Shown here in pieces: positions 34,272 to 45,503 of a DNA stretch of 64,000 nt. The DNA lies in contig CM055315.2 of NCBI GenBank assembly GCA_029255685.2, positions 28,835,501 through 28,899,500 of the forward strand, written 5' to 3'. The translations under genes and the position numbers were made by a program. Under the pieces are notes generated by a model. That model had not been told where the DNA came from. It did no database searches and saw only the letters and a list, made by a program, of their open reading frames with translations. The first letter of the stretch is position 1, and each line of letters starts with the position of its first letter. Source of the stretch: Silene conica (taxonomy: Eukaryota; Streptophyta; Magnoliopsida; Caryophyllales; Caryophyllaceae).

Positions 34272-35469
34272 ATGTTTACACGACTTGTGAATTTGATGGT
34301 TGAACGAAATTTGCTAGTAGATGGAAGATATATAAAGGTAAACGAACAAGTCGGAATTTTATTATACATAATGGCGAAAGGAGCTTCTTATCGTGATGCT
34401 GCCGATAGATTCAAGCATTCTATTTCTACGATATGTAAGTATTTCATTAAAGCTGTAGATGCTTTGGTGATATTGTCGCATGATATCATTAGGCCGCATT
34501 ATGATTTACTAGAGGTGCCTCCAGAAGTAGAAAATAACTCACTTTACTGGCCTTATTTCAAGGTAATACATTTTGTTCAACTCTATTATCTAAACATGAC
34601 GATTTTTTTCCCTACTTGAATAATTTATTAATATATTATAAAACGCTATTATTTATTTTCAGGATGCTATTGGTGCCTTAAATGGAACACATATAGAAGC
34701 AGTAGTTGGCGAGAAGGACGGTGTACCATTTCGTGGTTGTCATCAAAAGAAATCTTGGAATGTGTTAGCTTGTTGCTCATTTGACAGAATTTTTACATTT
34801 ATCAACATGGGTTGGGAAGGAAGTGCTCATGATATAATTGTGTGGCGGGATTCTTTAACTAATTCAAAATTTTGTTTCCCACATCCACCTAAAGGTAAAT
34901 GTGCCATATATTTTATTTTATATTATCTAAACATTTTACATCTAAACATTAATTATTTTTATATATAAAAATTTGTAGGTAAATATTATTTGGTGGATTC
35001 GGGATACCCGAATACACTTGGGTATTTGTCTCCTATTAGCCATCCAAACGTGAGAAACCATGTGCCTGAATATAAGCATGCACCTCCTAGCGGAATATTT
35101 GAACATTTCAATTATCGACATTCATCTTTGAGGATTACGGTTGAAATGGCGTTTGGCCAGCTGAAGAGAAGGTGGAAGGTGTTAAAAAACATGCCACAAA
35201 TGACAACGAATTATCAATTGTCAATTATCGTATCCGCGTTTACACTTCATAATTTCATTCGGATGCATAAACTTGGTATTCCAGTTATACAAAATCAAAG
35301 TATTCAAGGAAGAACAGATTCAAACATGGATGATAAAGAACGGAAGAAACTCATGGACAAAGTTCGAACAAAAATTGCAAAAAAAATAGGGCGTGATATT
35401 GGTGTCCATAATGACCTCGATAATGACACACATCAAGACGATACGGAAGTCAATAGCCAAGCAACATAG
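34272..35469 (+). CDS. HARBI1-like (DDE_4) PIF/Harbinger transposase, three exons
   Basis: Probable exons: 34272-34563, 34663-34894 and 34979-35469, joined at AAG|GTAATA...TTTTCAG|GATG and CTAAAG|GTAAAT...TTGTAG|GTAAA, all in frame, about 337 residues. The catalytic triad is visible: Asp of DAIGALNGTHI at the start of exon 2, Asp of GSAHDIIVW, and Glu of ITVEMAFGQLKRRW. The N-terminal part contains the helix-turn-helix-like GASYRDAADRFKHSISTIC. The tail is Lys/Asp-rich. The ATG at 34272 follows CTTGATAGATC; the protein is somewhat short at the N-terminus for the family, so an upstream exon may exist. No stop or frameshift is seen, so it may be functional, although PIF elements normally also need a Myb-like partner. 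Confidence 0.8.
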
Positions 35470-35589
35470 ATGATGTTTTTGTTTATGATACCTATATTTT
35501 CAAGAATATGATTTTCGATTGTGTTAACAAATATTATTATTTGAATGTTATCAAATTTTACTTCTCAATTACATTTTTTCTACTCTTTC

Positions 35590-35975
<386 letters not shown>

Positions 35976-35993
35976 GGGCTGATTTAATAAAGT

Positions 35994-36140
35994 CGAGCTG
36001 AACTGAACTGAGCTGAACTGAATGGAGCTGAGCTGAACTGAACTGAACTGAACTGAACTGAACTGAATGGAGCTGAACTGAACTGAACTGAGCTGAACTG
36101 AACTGAACTGAACTGAATAGAGCTGAGCTGAACTGAAACG
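35994..36140. repeat. TGAAC/TGAGC pentamer array, right
   Basis: The same pentamers in the same strand orientation as the left array, so they are not part of the inverted repeat. Confidence 0.9.
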
Positions 36141-36173
36141 GGCTGAAAATAAGCCAGAAAGAACAGGGCCTAA

Positions 36174-37072
36174 GTTGTTTTGAATGGATGTAATATATAG
36201 TCTATTTGTTACCGTCACTTCTTGTTCTATTTTAGTTTTTTATTGTCTTAGTTAATTGTTGTTTTTCTATTTTAAAAATAAGTGTAATAAATAATTTGAT
36301 CATTCACACTAAATTTAGTGCATTTGTCACTTTTTAATTGGCCCCCTTCTCTTTTTTTTTTATGACGAAACAAGATGATAATAATTATCAGATCGAAAGG
36401 AGTATCAGTTCGGGGAATTAGATATGAGAACATAACGATAATGTACTATATACTCGTATTTAGGTTATTCTATACTCATATATGTAGTACTACCTCTGTC
36501 CCGTTAATATGTTTGCACTTCTTTATTTTTGTGAGGGGTAGTAAGAGAAGTATAAACATATAAATGAGACGGAAGGATTATATCATTTGCATGTTTACAA
36601 ACGAAGAAATAATAAATAACAATAATAATAACGAAGTAGAATCCACATTTAATAGAAAGATGCATACATAATTTATGGTTATAATGTAGCTCGTACGTAG
36701 TTAGTGTATTAAACTTGGCTACCCCTCCTACATTACTTAGCTTGCAAGTTTACTCCAATCTCTGAGTTTCTAGTGAATAAACAAATTTAAATTGCCTAGG
36801 AAGAATCCTTCAACATAATAATGAATCATTAGTTGAGATACCTTAGCCTCAAAATATATGGCTATGATATCCAAAAAAATAGAGTCAAAATTGAATAATA
36901 CACATGTAAAATGTCAATCTGCCTTACTTCCTTTTTGATCCTTTTTCATGCAATGCGGCAAAGTTATTGCCGAGTAGGTTATCGTCATATATGAAAATGA
37001 GATAACGCTACCTGGTAGTACGTTGTACGTACTGAGTACTATACGCACTTTCGAGTTAGTACTTAATTGATT
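36174..37072. other. 3' flank of the DREB1-like gene, with a short Stowaway-like relic
   Basis: No gene. At about 36490-36577 an inverted pair (CTACCTCTGTCCCGTTAATA and, reverse complemented, CCTTCCGTCTCATTTATA) beside TA looks like a 90-bp Stowaway relic. The rest is AT-rich and should contain the polyadenylation region of the minus-strand gene. Confidence 0.5.
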
Positions 37073-37234
37073 TTAATGATCCCACAATGAAAATTCACAC
37101 TCAGTTTCTCCATCATCGTCTCCACCCCATGGATTACTAGGTGGAGGAAGCAATAACCCTTGAGCCATATTGTCTATCAAACTTGGCATATTAAAAAATG
37201 CCTCTTCATCCATATAACCAACTTCTTCAATAGG

Positions 37235-37281
<47 letters not shown>

Positions 37282-37771
37282 TTCCAGTCTCATGGTTATT
37301 ATTTGTTACTCCAGTCTCATGGGTACAAATTTCGTCAGACAGACCAGCTTCCTCGAAAGGAAGCTCTGGCTGGCGGAATAACTCTCCAGCCTCGGCTGCT
37401 GCCCGCTGAATATCATGGGCATCAGTCGAGGTTGGGACTGGTAACCGCCAGGCAGAGTCTGCAAAGTTAAGGCAAGCTGTTTGGCCCCGAAGGGCTAATG
37501 CAGCCACGTCGTGAGCCCTGGCTGCCATCTCTGCTGTAGGATATGTACCTAGCCATATCCTAGAGTTATCTACGGGTGTGCGTACTTCGCACACCCACCT
37601 ATTCCCGTTCCTCTGCCTCACTCCCCTGTACACCGGGTGTCGTGTCTCCTTAAACTTCTTCCTCCCAGCTCGCTTTTTGGGACAACTCGACGCTAGTAAA
37701 ACGTCTTCCTCTGATGTCGGTGAGGTGCTACCACTAGCCGCGTTTGAGCATTGCCCGTTGAAATTATCCAT
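37073..37771 (-). CDS. DREB1: CBF/DREB1-type AP2/ERF transcription factor
   Basis: An intronless 232-residue protein, slightly longer than typical CBF proteins (about 210-220). The CBF signature before the AP2 domain is [16 protein letters not shown] (residues 31-46), with R where P is usual; AP2 domain 47-104 ([36 protein letters not shown]); the second signature DSAWR at 105-109. Such factors bind the CRT/DRE core CCGAC and switch on cold and drought response genes. The C-terminal half is acidic, as expected for activation, and contains 15 consecutive Asn (165-179) from an (AAT)n microsatellite. It ends FSLWDH, not the LWSY seen in many relatives. The Met at 37771 is the first and fits the family. 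It is the only intact host gene I see. Confidence 0.95.
37236..37280. repeat. (ATT)n microsatellite inside the DREB1-like coding sequence
   Basis: 15 perfect ATT triplets on the plus strand (AAT on the coding strand) encode the poly-Asn tract. Length changes here would alter the protein without shifting its frame. Confidence 0.9.
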
Positions 37772-37860
37772 TGATGTATGTAGGTTTGAAATGTGAGTTT
37801 GTTTTGTTGTGCGTAGTGTTAATGTTGTTTATTTGCATGATAGTACGTTTTTGGAGGAGG

Positions 37861-37930
37861 CTATATATAGGAGTGTATGAGATTGTGGAATGAACTAGGT
37901 AGGACACGTGTATGGCTAGGAGGAACGCGG
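37861..37930 (-). promoter_or_regulatory. Core promoter of the DREB1-like gene: TATA, G-box, CCGCGT
   Basis: CTATATATAG (37861-37870), about 90 bp upstream of the ATG, is a good TATA box. CACGTG (37905-37910) is a G-box. CCGCGT in gene orientation (37925-37930) fits the CAMTA-binding core known from Arabidopsis CBF2 promoter motif CM2. Position and spacing are seen; the functions are inferred from known CBF promoters. Confidence 0.6.
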
Positions 37931-38280
37931 GAATCTGCTAAGATCCTTACCGTTTTATGCAAATCCGTGAAATTATTTTAGTATCATCTTGTTCCCTTTT
38001 CAGTATTTTAATACTATAAATAGCAATTAATTTAATTGTAAAGTAATAAAAAGTGAAATTTATAATTTGAATTAAATCAATTTGTATAATTGATAAGCTT
38101 TTTTAAAAGGTAATGCTTACAATCCGAGATTTGTTTTTAAAAATGTAAATTAGATAATTTTTAACTGACACTGATAAATTTGACTCCGTCCCCTTCTCCC
38201 CCGGACATTTATTTAGCTTTGGTTGGTACAAAGATGAAGGAGCGGGGATAATTTGTAGATGTTGGTATTGATTGAAATAA
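37931..38280. other. Upstream flank of the DREB1-like gene
   Basis: AT-rich with no recognisable element; presumably distal promoter. Confidence 0.4.
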
Positions 38281-38470
38281 ATCTTAATTGAAAACGGACA
38301 CTATTCGTCATAAGCTGAAAATGAATAATAACTCCCTCACACTATTCAAGAGGACAAATCCAGTGAGAACTAAATGAACCACTCCACCTTTCCTCCCACT
38401 TATAATATTGTGAGAGGGACAATATTCATCTTCAGTTTATGACAAATAGTATCCGCCTTCAATAAAACAA
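38281..38470. mobile_element. MITE-like inverted repeat (about 190 bp)
   Basis: The left arm (AAACGGACACTATTCGTCATA, onward to 38345) and right arm (about 38400-38470) are inverted copies of about 65 bp, with CGTCATAAGCTGAAAATGAA matching TTCATCTTCAGTTTATGAC in reverse. I could not fix the target duplication. Confidence 0.65.
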
Positions 38471-38608
38471 GTTGATTGATTGATAAGTAGTAACGAGTTA
38501 TTTGAAAGATTAAATTATACTAGTATACCTTTTACAAATAGTTTATATGTAAAAAGGTAAGCAAATAAATAAAACAGGTAAACAAAAAACTAAAACAGAA
38601 AAGTGATA

Positions 38609-38866
38609 CTCCCTCCATTCTTTTTATATCACCCCAATCCCCTTTTAGACACTATTCACAATCGAGTATTCAACGTCAGTTTTCTCTTAATCCGTTCACG
38701 GAAATATATTCATGTGAGATCTTTTTTAATTTGTCTTGATAAGAGTATTAATAATATCCAAATTTTATAATTTTTAATAGTATGTAGCTAAAGATATAAT
38801 CGAAACAAAATGAGTATTGGCAAACGTGTATAAAGAAATAGGGTGATATAAAAAGAATGGAGGGAG
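38609..38866. mobile_element. Stowaway MITE (258 bp)
   Basis: Ends CTCCCTCCATTCTTTTTATA and its near-perfect reverse complement TATAAAAAGAATGGAGGGAG, flanked by TA (38607-38608 and 38867-38868). This is the class moved by mariner transposases. Confidence 0.95.
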
Positions 38867-39066
38867 TAGAACATTATTTGGTATTTGAATCTTTCTAGAT
38901 TAATGATAATCTATAGTAGTCTATAAATTTATTACAACAAGTCTTGTTTAAGACGAGTATTATTCGCTTTAAGTTTAAAACGACTTAAATATAACCGAAT
39001 GGGGTAATAAAGACAAGAATTGTCATTTTTAGATAACCGTTTGGGGTACTTAATTTGTAGAGTAAA

Positions 39067-39418
39067 TTAAAAATAACTCCCTTTCAAAATAGGGTTTTTT
39101 AAAATTACTCCCTTATATAATTTTTTTCAAAAATTACTCCCTTAAAATACACTTTTATTAAAAATTGTTTCAAAACATCAATTTAGATATCCTATTTCGT
39201 ATGTTTTTGAACTTATTCTCCATTGTTAGACATTTCAAAGTATAAATTGGCTATGTTACAAAAGGAATCAATTCATAAACTTGTTGAATAAGTCAGTTGA
39301 ATTAGAGTTTTGAAGTAATTTTTGATAAAAATACATCTTAAGGGAGTAATTTTAGAAAAAAATTATATAAGGGAGTAATTTTAGAAAACTGAATTTCAAA
39401 AAGGAGTTATTATTAATT
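39067..39418. mobile_element. MITE with long inverted repeats (about 350 bp)
   Basis: Arms of roughly 100 bp: TAAAAATAACTCCCTTTC... with ATTACTCCCTTATATAATT on the left, mirrored on the right by AATTATATAAGGGAGTAATT and AAAAGGAGTTATTATTAATT. No coding content. The family is unclear. Confidence 0.75.
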
Positions 39419-39455
39419 TAGTCTAATTTGTATTTAATCCGTCTCATACTTAATA

Positions 39456-39728
39456 CTTCCTCCATTCAAATCCAAATTGTAGTTATGCTTTATGCACAAA
39501 TTTTAAGAATTTGTTAAATATATGATTGAAAGTACAATGGTAAGTGTGTATGTTATTTTTTTATTGTTTGTGTTGGAGTAATGGTGGGTTATTTGATGGC
39601 ATTCTTGGTAAATAATTGATATTCATAAGGATACTTTAGTAATTTTGTTGGCTTTATTAGGAAAGGTGTAGTTTGGATATGAATGGATTAAAATGGAATA
39701 AGTGTAGTTTGGATATGAATGGAGGAAG
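39456..39728. mobile_element. Stowaway-type MITE (273 bp)
   Basis: Ends CTTCCTCCATTCAAATCCAA and the reverse complement of TTTGGATATGAATGGAGGAAG, flanked by TA (39454-39455, 39729-39730). A partial extra copy of the right tip lies just inside it (about 39668-39705). Confidence 0.9.
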
Positions 39729-39730
39729 TA

Positions 39731-40610
39731 CTAGGATTTAACAAAAGTTTCAAACTTAGAAGCAAAAGTGCACCAACTCTAGTACCAAAGTAGCTTCCAC
39801 CAATACTAGAGCAATTAGATAATATTTGTCCTTTTGCTGCTTTAAAGAAATACCTGGATGGGATATGTGGATGATTCTGGCACTAACCACGTGTCGGCTA
39901 ATTAGATAGGAGATCTTCTTTAAGGTATATAAAATCACACACGTGTCGACGTTAAATTGGACAACATTTCTCCAAACTAATTTGAAGGGAAAGAGGAGAC
40001 AAGACTAAGAAAAAGACGTTTAAATTTAAGAAAAGGACATTTTTGCTTAAGTAGGTAAGTAGGGGAGGGGACAAAAAGGTCACTCTCTAAGTCCATATAT
40101 TATTTAAATATTACTAATTGTCCATGTCGATTTGCCACATGGCACTTAAAAAGCGTCTCTTTGATTATACAGTATGAAATTCATAGGCTAATTGGTACAG
40201 CTGTAATGTCTATACATTTTTTTTTTATTACTTTTATATTACTTTATGTCCTTGAGGAGATATTTTCAATATTTTATTGTTAATGCTCTAATCATTTTGT
40301 CCAATAGACGACAAGTATCTCTTCTTCTAGAGTTATAAGTGGCAAGTGTGTAGATATTTTTGTTAGATAGTTTGGTGAACCAAAGATACTTATGGAGTAG
40401 TATATCTCTGCCTTCGATTTTTGTTTCCAATGGATTTATCTGTTTTAACTTTAAATCGTACCAGTATATATTAGCTCAAATTAAATATATATTAAATTAC
40501 ATGACAAAAATTAGAGAATGTCAAAAATCTTAGGGACAATACTCACGGTAATCCCGAGGTTTGCACTTTTTTCGAAATACTCCTACTTTTGTCGAAAAAA
40601 GGTTTGACTG
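39731..40610. other. Intergenic interval, nothing recognised
   Basis: AT-rich. Two ACGTGTCG motifs (near 39890 and 39942) are G-box-like but have no gene beside them. Confidence 0.45.
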
Positions 40611-40618
40611 GTTATATC

Positions 40619-41371
40619 CAGGGACGAAGTTAGGGTCAAATTTAAGACCGGGTCAAAACTTTTATTATATCTAAATCAATAATCATTATTTCGAAAAACT
40701 TGATTTTTGATACAAAATTCTAAGAACGTATTAAAATGCTAAATTGATCTTTTTAACATTGACTTCGACTAATTAATACTCTATATGAGATAGAAAAACC
40801 TCAATATAACAACAAAGAAAATCAACTTAATTAACGAAAAAACAAACAAATTAACAGGAAAAGTGAACTAAATTATTCAATAGAAAATACTCCGTATGAT
40901 GAATTATTACTTCTACATTATATAATAATTTAGCGCAAAACTAAAAACATAAGTGGTGTAAAATATTACCTTTAACTAATGTTGTGTAGCTAATTGAAAA
41001 CGATCTTATTGTATTGTAACATCAAAATTGAATTGTAAATCTTTAATTAATTTTCATTGTCCATAGTATTTTTGTAGGAACTTTTGTAATGAACTAATAC
41101 ATCTAGGAAGGAGACCTAACTTTAGAACTAGAATAAAAAATGGTTAAAATCATTAATAAAGAATGAAAGTAATTTATATGGAATGAAAATAATTTATGGT
41201 ATTGTATTAACAATGGCGAAATTTCTATAGGTCAATTGATTTGGAAGGAAGAAGGTTGTGATATTGATATGGCATAATTTAAGTATATTATAAAAATCAT
41301 TGCTTATATTATTTTTTCCAAAAAACAGCCCAAGGCCATGGCCCCTGGGCCCGAGAAGAGCTTCGTCATTG
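40619..41371. mobile_element. Non-autonomous hAT element (753 bp)
   Basis: 8-bp TSD GTTATATC (40611-40618, 41372-41379). Ends CAGGGACGAAG on the left and CAATGACGAAG (reverse complement) on the right, the CA...GACGAAG tip of plant hAT MITEs. No transposase. Confidence 0.85.
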
Positions 41372-41540
41372 GTTATATCTCTTCCTTACGAGATTGAAAA
41401 GCCGCAATTTTTTTCCTTAAGTTGATCGTTATTACAAGATCTTCAATTTGATGAAAAAAAGTGTTTTTTTATACATCTTAGAACAAAGTTATGACTTGTC
41501 AAAGCTTATTCGTTCAAAAAACATTGACCGGTTTTTAATT

Positions 41541-42867
41541 GGGATAATTCACACGGTACCCCCCGAGGTTTGGCTTAATTCACGTGGTACCCCTGCATTT
41601 AAGTTTGTGCACGTGGTACCCCTCAACTTTCATTTAAGTGCACAAATTACCCTTACCTTGACCTCCGTTATAACGCCGTTAATAAGCCCCCCAACTCTAA
41701 CTTATTTCCCCCTTTTCCTAACCTCTTTTTACCCCAATTCCACTCATAAACAATCATCATCTTCAACCCATCCCTTCATCAGCAACAACCATCATCATCT
41801 ATCCATATAACACGTAACTATTTCTTAAGGTTCAACACTAAATTTGCTGCAAGTAAATCAAGCATTACACCGACTCGGATATCCAAACTGTAATGAATGA
41901 AAATACTCAAGGGCACCAACTCATTCACATAAAACAATGGTGATGCCCTTACCACGATTCCACTCATTTTTTTCCTGGGAATCAATATTTTTTTTTCCTG
42001 GGAATCCATCACTCATTCACCATCAACTCATTCCCCCAATTCCAGTCATTTTTTTTTCCTAGGAATCAATAATTTTAACTTCCCAAACAAATCAAAATCA
42101 ATTCCCAAACAAAACAAAATAAAACAAAACAAAACAAAAGTTTCGACTTTTACAAATCACCCACTTTATCAATCTTCTCGAAATTCCATTTTCAGCAATT
42201 CCTTCATAAAACAAGAGAAAAACAAGAGTTAATTAAATCACCATGGATTTGACAATTCAACCAATGTATTATGAGAACCAAAAACAAAGAGAATATATTT
42301 AGGGGAAAAATTCGAGTTAGCTGTAGGCGGTGTGATTGGAGGAGTTACGAAGTCGGGTTTCGAGCGAAGAACATGGCAATGGGTTAATTGTGAATTGGGT
42401 ATGGGAGGATGATTGGTAAATCTGGGTTCGCAAAGTGGAGCACGAGAGGTTGTGTTAATGGTAAATATAGGTTCGCAAAACTGGATTCGCAAAGTGGTAT
42501 GGTGATGATAGTGCTTGTTAATGGTTGAATTGGTTCTGATTTCGAGTTCGAAATTGAGGACGGAGGGTGATTGATGGTGACAGATAATGATGAACAATGG
42601 TGATGGAATCGTGGTAATGGATTGTTGCTGATGAAGGGATGAGTTGAAGATGATGGTTGTTTGAGAGGGATTGGGGGAAATAAAATAGGTTAGGAAAAGG
42701 GGGAAATAAGTTAGAGTATGGGGGATTAACAGCGTCATAACAGAGGTCAAGATAAGGGCAGTTTGTGCACCTAAATGAAAGTTGAGGGGTACCATGTACA
42801 CAAACTTAAACGCAGGGCTACCACGTGAATTAAACCAAACCTCGGGGGGTACCGTGTGAATTATCCC
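41541..42867. mobile_element. Mutator-type element with long inverted repeats (1327 bp)
   Basis: 9-bp TSD TTTTTAATT (41532-41540, 42868-42876). Terminal inverted repeats of about 250-290 bp start GGGATAATTCACACGGTACC at both ends; internal landmarks such as the GTACCCCTCAACTTTC block are found inverted on the right. The middle contains Ser/His/Thr-rich open frames (for example 42238-42801, minus) that are mostly terminal repeat and not a gene. It is non-autonomous and could have carried host sequence; I cannot identify any. Confidence 0.9.
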
Positions 42868-42876
42868 TTTTTAATT

Positions 42877-43372
42877 TGATCACATATGCAGAAAATGAAT
42901 TTTTTTCAAAACGAATCGTAGTTTTACAATTCTTGACTAAGTGATATGGACAGTAAAAATAATTTTTCGAAAAAATAGGGACATTTGAGTAAAATGCAAA
43001 GCTCAGGGGTTCCATGAGAATTATCTCTTTATTAGCATCATGTGCCTAAAAGGAGTTTTGAATTCACATATTAAGGGGGAATTTGGCTGGGAGTCTATAA
43101 GAAAGAGAAACAAATTTACTCATTTTCTTTGATGGTGTTTGTTTGACACAAACAAAGGGAATGAAACTCTCTTCATTACCCCTCAATCCATCTAATTTCT
43201 TACCCCCATCCCTTAGGGTATGAGATTTCATTACCCTTTAACCACTTTCTCCACATACCACCACAATTGCGACTACCACCATACTAGCCACCACCAAACC
43301 ACCACCATGACGCCACCGCCACCGTCGTGACCACCGCCCCGCCCCCCCACCCCCCCCACCACCACCGCCATG
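42877..43372. other. Spacer with C-rich low complexity
   Basis: No gene. CCA/CCG-rich low complexity from 43255 to 43370, with runs of seven or eight C, just before the CACTA tip. Confidence 0.55.
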
Positions 43373-43394
43373 CACTACAAGGATTCTGAATACG

Positions 43395-43720
43395 GGCGAC
43401 TGAAATAGGCGACTAAAATCAGTTGCTAATATCAAATTGGCGACCGAAATCAGTCGCCCGATAACAGTCGCTGACCTTAGTCGCTTTTACAAGTCGGGCG
43501 ACTAACACATTAGTCGTCAAATGGGAGGATTGGCGACTAACACATTAGTTGCCAAATTAGCTACTAAAACACAAGTAATCGCCAAATTGGCGACTGAAAT
43601 CAGTCGTCATTTCCTTCTTTAGACGCCAATTTGGCTGGCAATCCAGTAACTGTTAGTTTATGGACTTTGTTTTGGTGACTGATTTTAGTCGTCAAATACT
43701 TCAGTTCAGTCGCCTTTAGA
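43395..43720. repeat. Subterminal GCGACT repeats of the CACTA fragment
   Basis: More than fifteen direct and inverted copies of GCGACT(A/G)A or AGTCGCC, sometimes as back-to-back palindromes. They are presumed transposase-binding sites and differ entirely from the TGCAACAC family in the element at 22407. Confidence 0.85.
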
Positions 43721-43932
43721 ACTGGGTGTTTTCACTAAAATTTCATTTTGAACGTGCCAAATCATATTGCCACTTCAATACACAACCCTATAAACAGAAA
43801 GCACCAAGCAAATTCAGCACGAACACCATTTGAAATAACCACATCTCATTTATTGAAAAATGAGAAATATTATCCAGTTACAAGAACGGTAGCTTATGTC
43901 TCATGTTTGACACTTATACACAAATAAACTAA

Positions 43933-44256
43933 TTATGCTTGAAATTTGACACTGGTTTCACTACCGCCGCCCTTTCCATATGGATCGTTAGGGTCATAAA
44001 ATGGTTGGGGACAGGAGTTGCAAGTGTTGTATAAGCTTTCCATAGCTTTGAGTCTTTCTTTCATCAACCGCATTTCTTCATCTCTTTCCTCATTGACTCT
44101 TCTTTCTTCATCAAGTCGAGATTGTAGCTGACTTACAAGAGCCGGCTCATAGGTTTGTCGCGGCTCATAAGAAGACCTTCGAGCCAATTCTTTGTAAAAT
44201 ACACCATGGGCCGATCCGGTTCCGTATACTATGCCCTTGTTGCATCCCTTAACCAT
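43933..44256 (-). pseudogene. Plant CACTA-associated protein fragment (Ptta/En-Spm type), coiled-coil tail
   Basis: 107 codons beginning VKGCNKGIVYGTGSAHG, typical of the C-terminal part of plant Ptta/En-Spm proteins. A heptad-like charged segment (LVSQLQSRLDEERRVNEERD) suggests a coiled coil. The N-terminal part of the protein is missing, probably in upstream exons now lost. It ends at 43933. Confidence 0.6.
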
Positions 44257-44533
44257 TTAAAATCAAATCTCATTATTCGGCTTGTCGGGGTGGGACTCTT
44301 TCTCAACCTCAATTGCCTCCTATAAAATGATATCATTACATTATTATTAGCATTAAGAAAAGATATTATAGAAAATAAATCATGTTAAAAAGAACTATTC
44401 TAAATTAACAAAAAGTTATTCTAAGTTAACAAAAAAGTATCATAAGTTAACAAAAAACTATCTTACATATAATTCTTAGGCTTTAGCCTTAATCCATATT
44501 CTCTCATTACAATTATTGACTTCGGAATGTGTG

Positions 44534-44868
44534 TCAAGAAATAGTTGTGGGGCCGTCATCATCATATCCTTGTTCTTCTTCTTCCCCTTCTAAATAAAGA
44601 AAATTCAACGAATATAAGAAATTTGACCACTGTGAAGGACCAAAAGTCAAACTCCTTGTCAAATCATCTTGAATATTGAACTCAATGACATGCATATGAA
44701 ACCATTTTGGAAATTCCTCTTCATATTTATTCCAAACATCATCCTTACTCACATTAGGATTTTCCTTGATGAAATCAGTTACAAATTTCGTTTCATATGA
44801 CTCTAAGTTCTCACAATTTGATAGAACATATAAGTGAGCACGATTGTATTCCTTGTCATCTAAAGGTA
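44534..44868 (-). pseudogene. TNP2-like CACTA transposase C-terminal fragment
   Basis: The minus-strand frame reads continuously from about 44868 (LDDKEYNRAHLYVLSNCENL) through EEEFPKWFHMHV, resembling the region after the catalytic domain of plant TNP2-type transposases, and stops at 44534. The catalytic part lies upstream and is missing because another repeat begins at 44869. Not functional. Confidence 0.6.
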
Positions 44869-45238
44869 ACTAAAACCTAGGAAGGTAACTGACTAACTGA
44901 TAAGGTAACTGAAAATTAAGAACTGATAAAGTAACTGATTATGTAAAAAACTTTTTGGCAAACTAACTGAAAAAGGTAACTGATTTTGATGAAATGATGT
45001 AAAAGTATATGATAATTATTTACTAGTGTATATTTAAGGGGGCAAAAAAGTAAAACAAAAGCAAATCAGGTACCTGAAATCTCAAATGCTACTCTAGGTA
45101 GCATTTCATTTCAGGTAACTTATTTGATTAAATAAGCTACTTGCCAAACGCTTACGGAAAAATAAGGTACCCGAATTTTGGTCAAATAAGCTACTCTGAC
45201 CAAATCAGGTACCTGAAATGCCTTGCCAAACAGAGCCT
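44869..45238. mobile_element. MITE relic with GGTAACTGA/GGTACCTGA repeats
   Basis: The right end, in reverse complement, is GGCTCTGTTTGGCAAGGC beside TAA (45239-45241), the style of PIF/Tourist tips. Short motifs GGTAACTGA and AGGTACCTGAAAT recur through the segment. A matching left tip is absent, so the element is truncated or rearranged. Confidence 0.5.
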
Positions 45239-45305
45239 AAGTCTTACGTGAGGGGGTTTTCTTCTAATATAACCGTAAAATGGATTAAATAATTATTTGT
45301 GTTGT

Positions 45306-45503
45306 TACAGCTAGTCTTCCTTGTGACGGACGGACATATCCGTCACAACTTTACGACGGGCCAAATACTACCCACATGTTTAGATAAAACAAAACAAAAT
45401 GCTACTCCTTGGACATTTTACTTTTGTCTTATTTTTCTCATGTGCATGGTATTTGACCCGTCGCAAACTTGCGACGGATATACCCATCACAAATAAGAAT
45501 TTG
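45306..45503. mobile_element. MITE-like inverted repeat (about 200 bp)
   Basis: TCTTCCTTGTGACGGACGG on the left and the inverted TCTTATTTGTGATGGGTATA on the right share a CCGTC(A/G)CAA...CGACGGG(C/T)CAAAT pattern. Nearby ATTTGTGTTGTTA and ATTTGTATTGTTA may be the target duplication, but the left boundary does not fit exactly. Confidence 0.5.

Larger units (their letters stand above)
43373..44868 (-). mobile_element. CACTA (En/Spm) 3' fragment
   Basis: Its tip CACTACAAGGATTCTG is at 43373, followed by dense GCGACT/AGTCGC subterminal repeats (43395-43720). Two transposon gene pieces on the minus strand point towards this tip. The other end is missing; similarity stops at about 44868 where an unrelated repeat begins. 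No 3-bp TSD can be tested. Confidence 0.8.

Noticed and set aside
42238..42801. 187-codon minus-strand frame, Thr/Ser/Pro-rich
   Set aside because: It overlaps the long terminal inverted repeat of the Mutator-type element and has no recognisable domain.
43238..43435. Minus-strand Gly-rich frame
   Set aside because: Produced by C-rich low-complexity sequence next to the CACTA tip.
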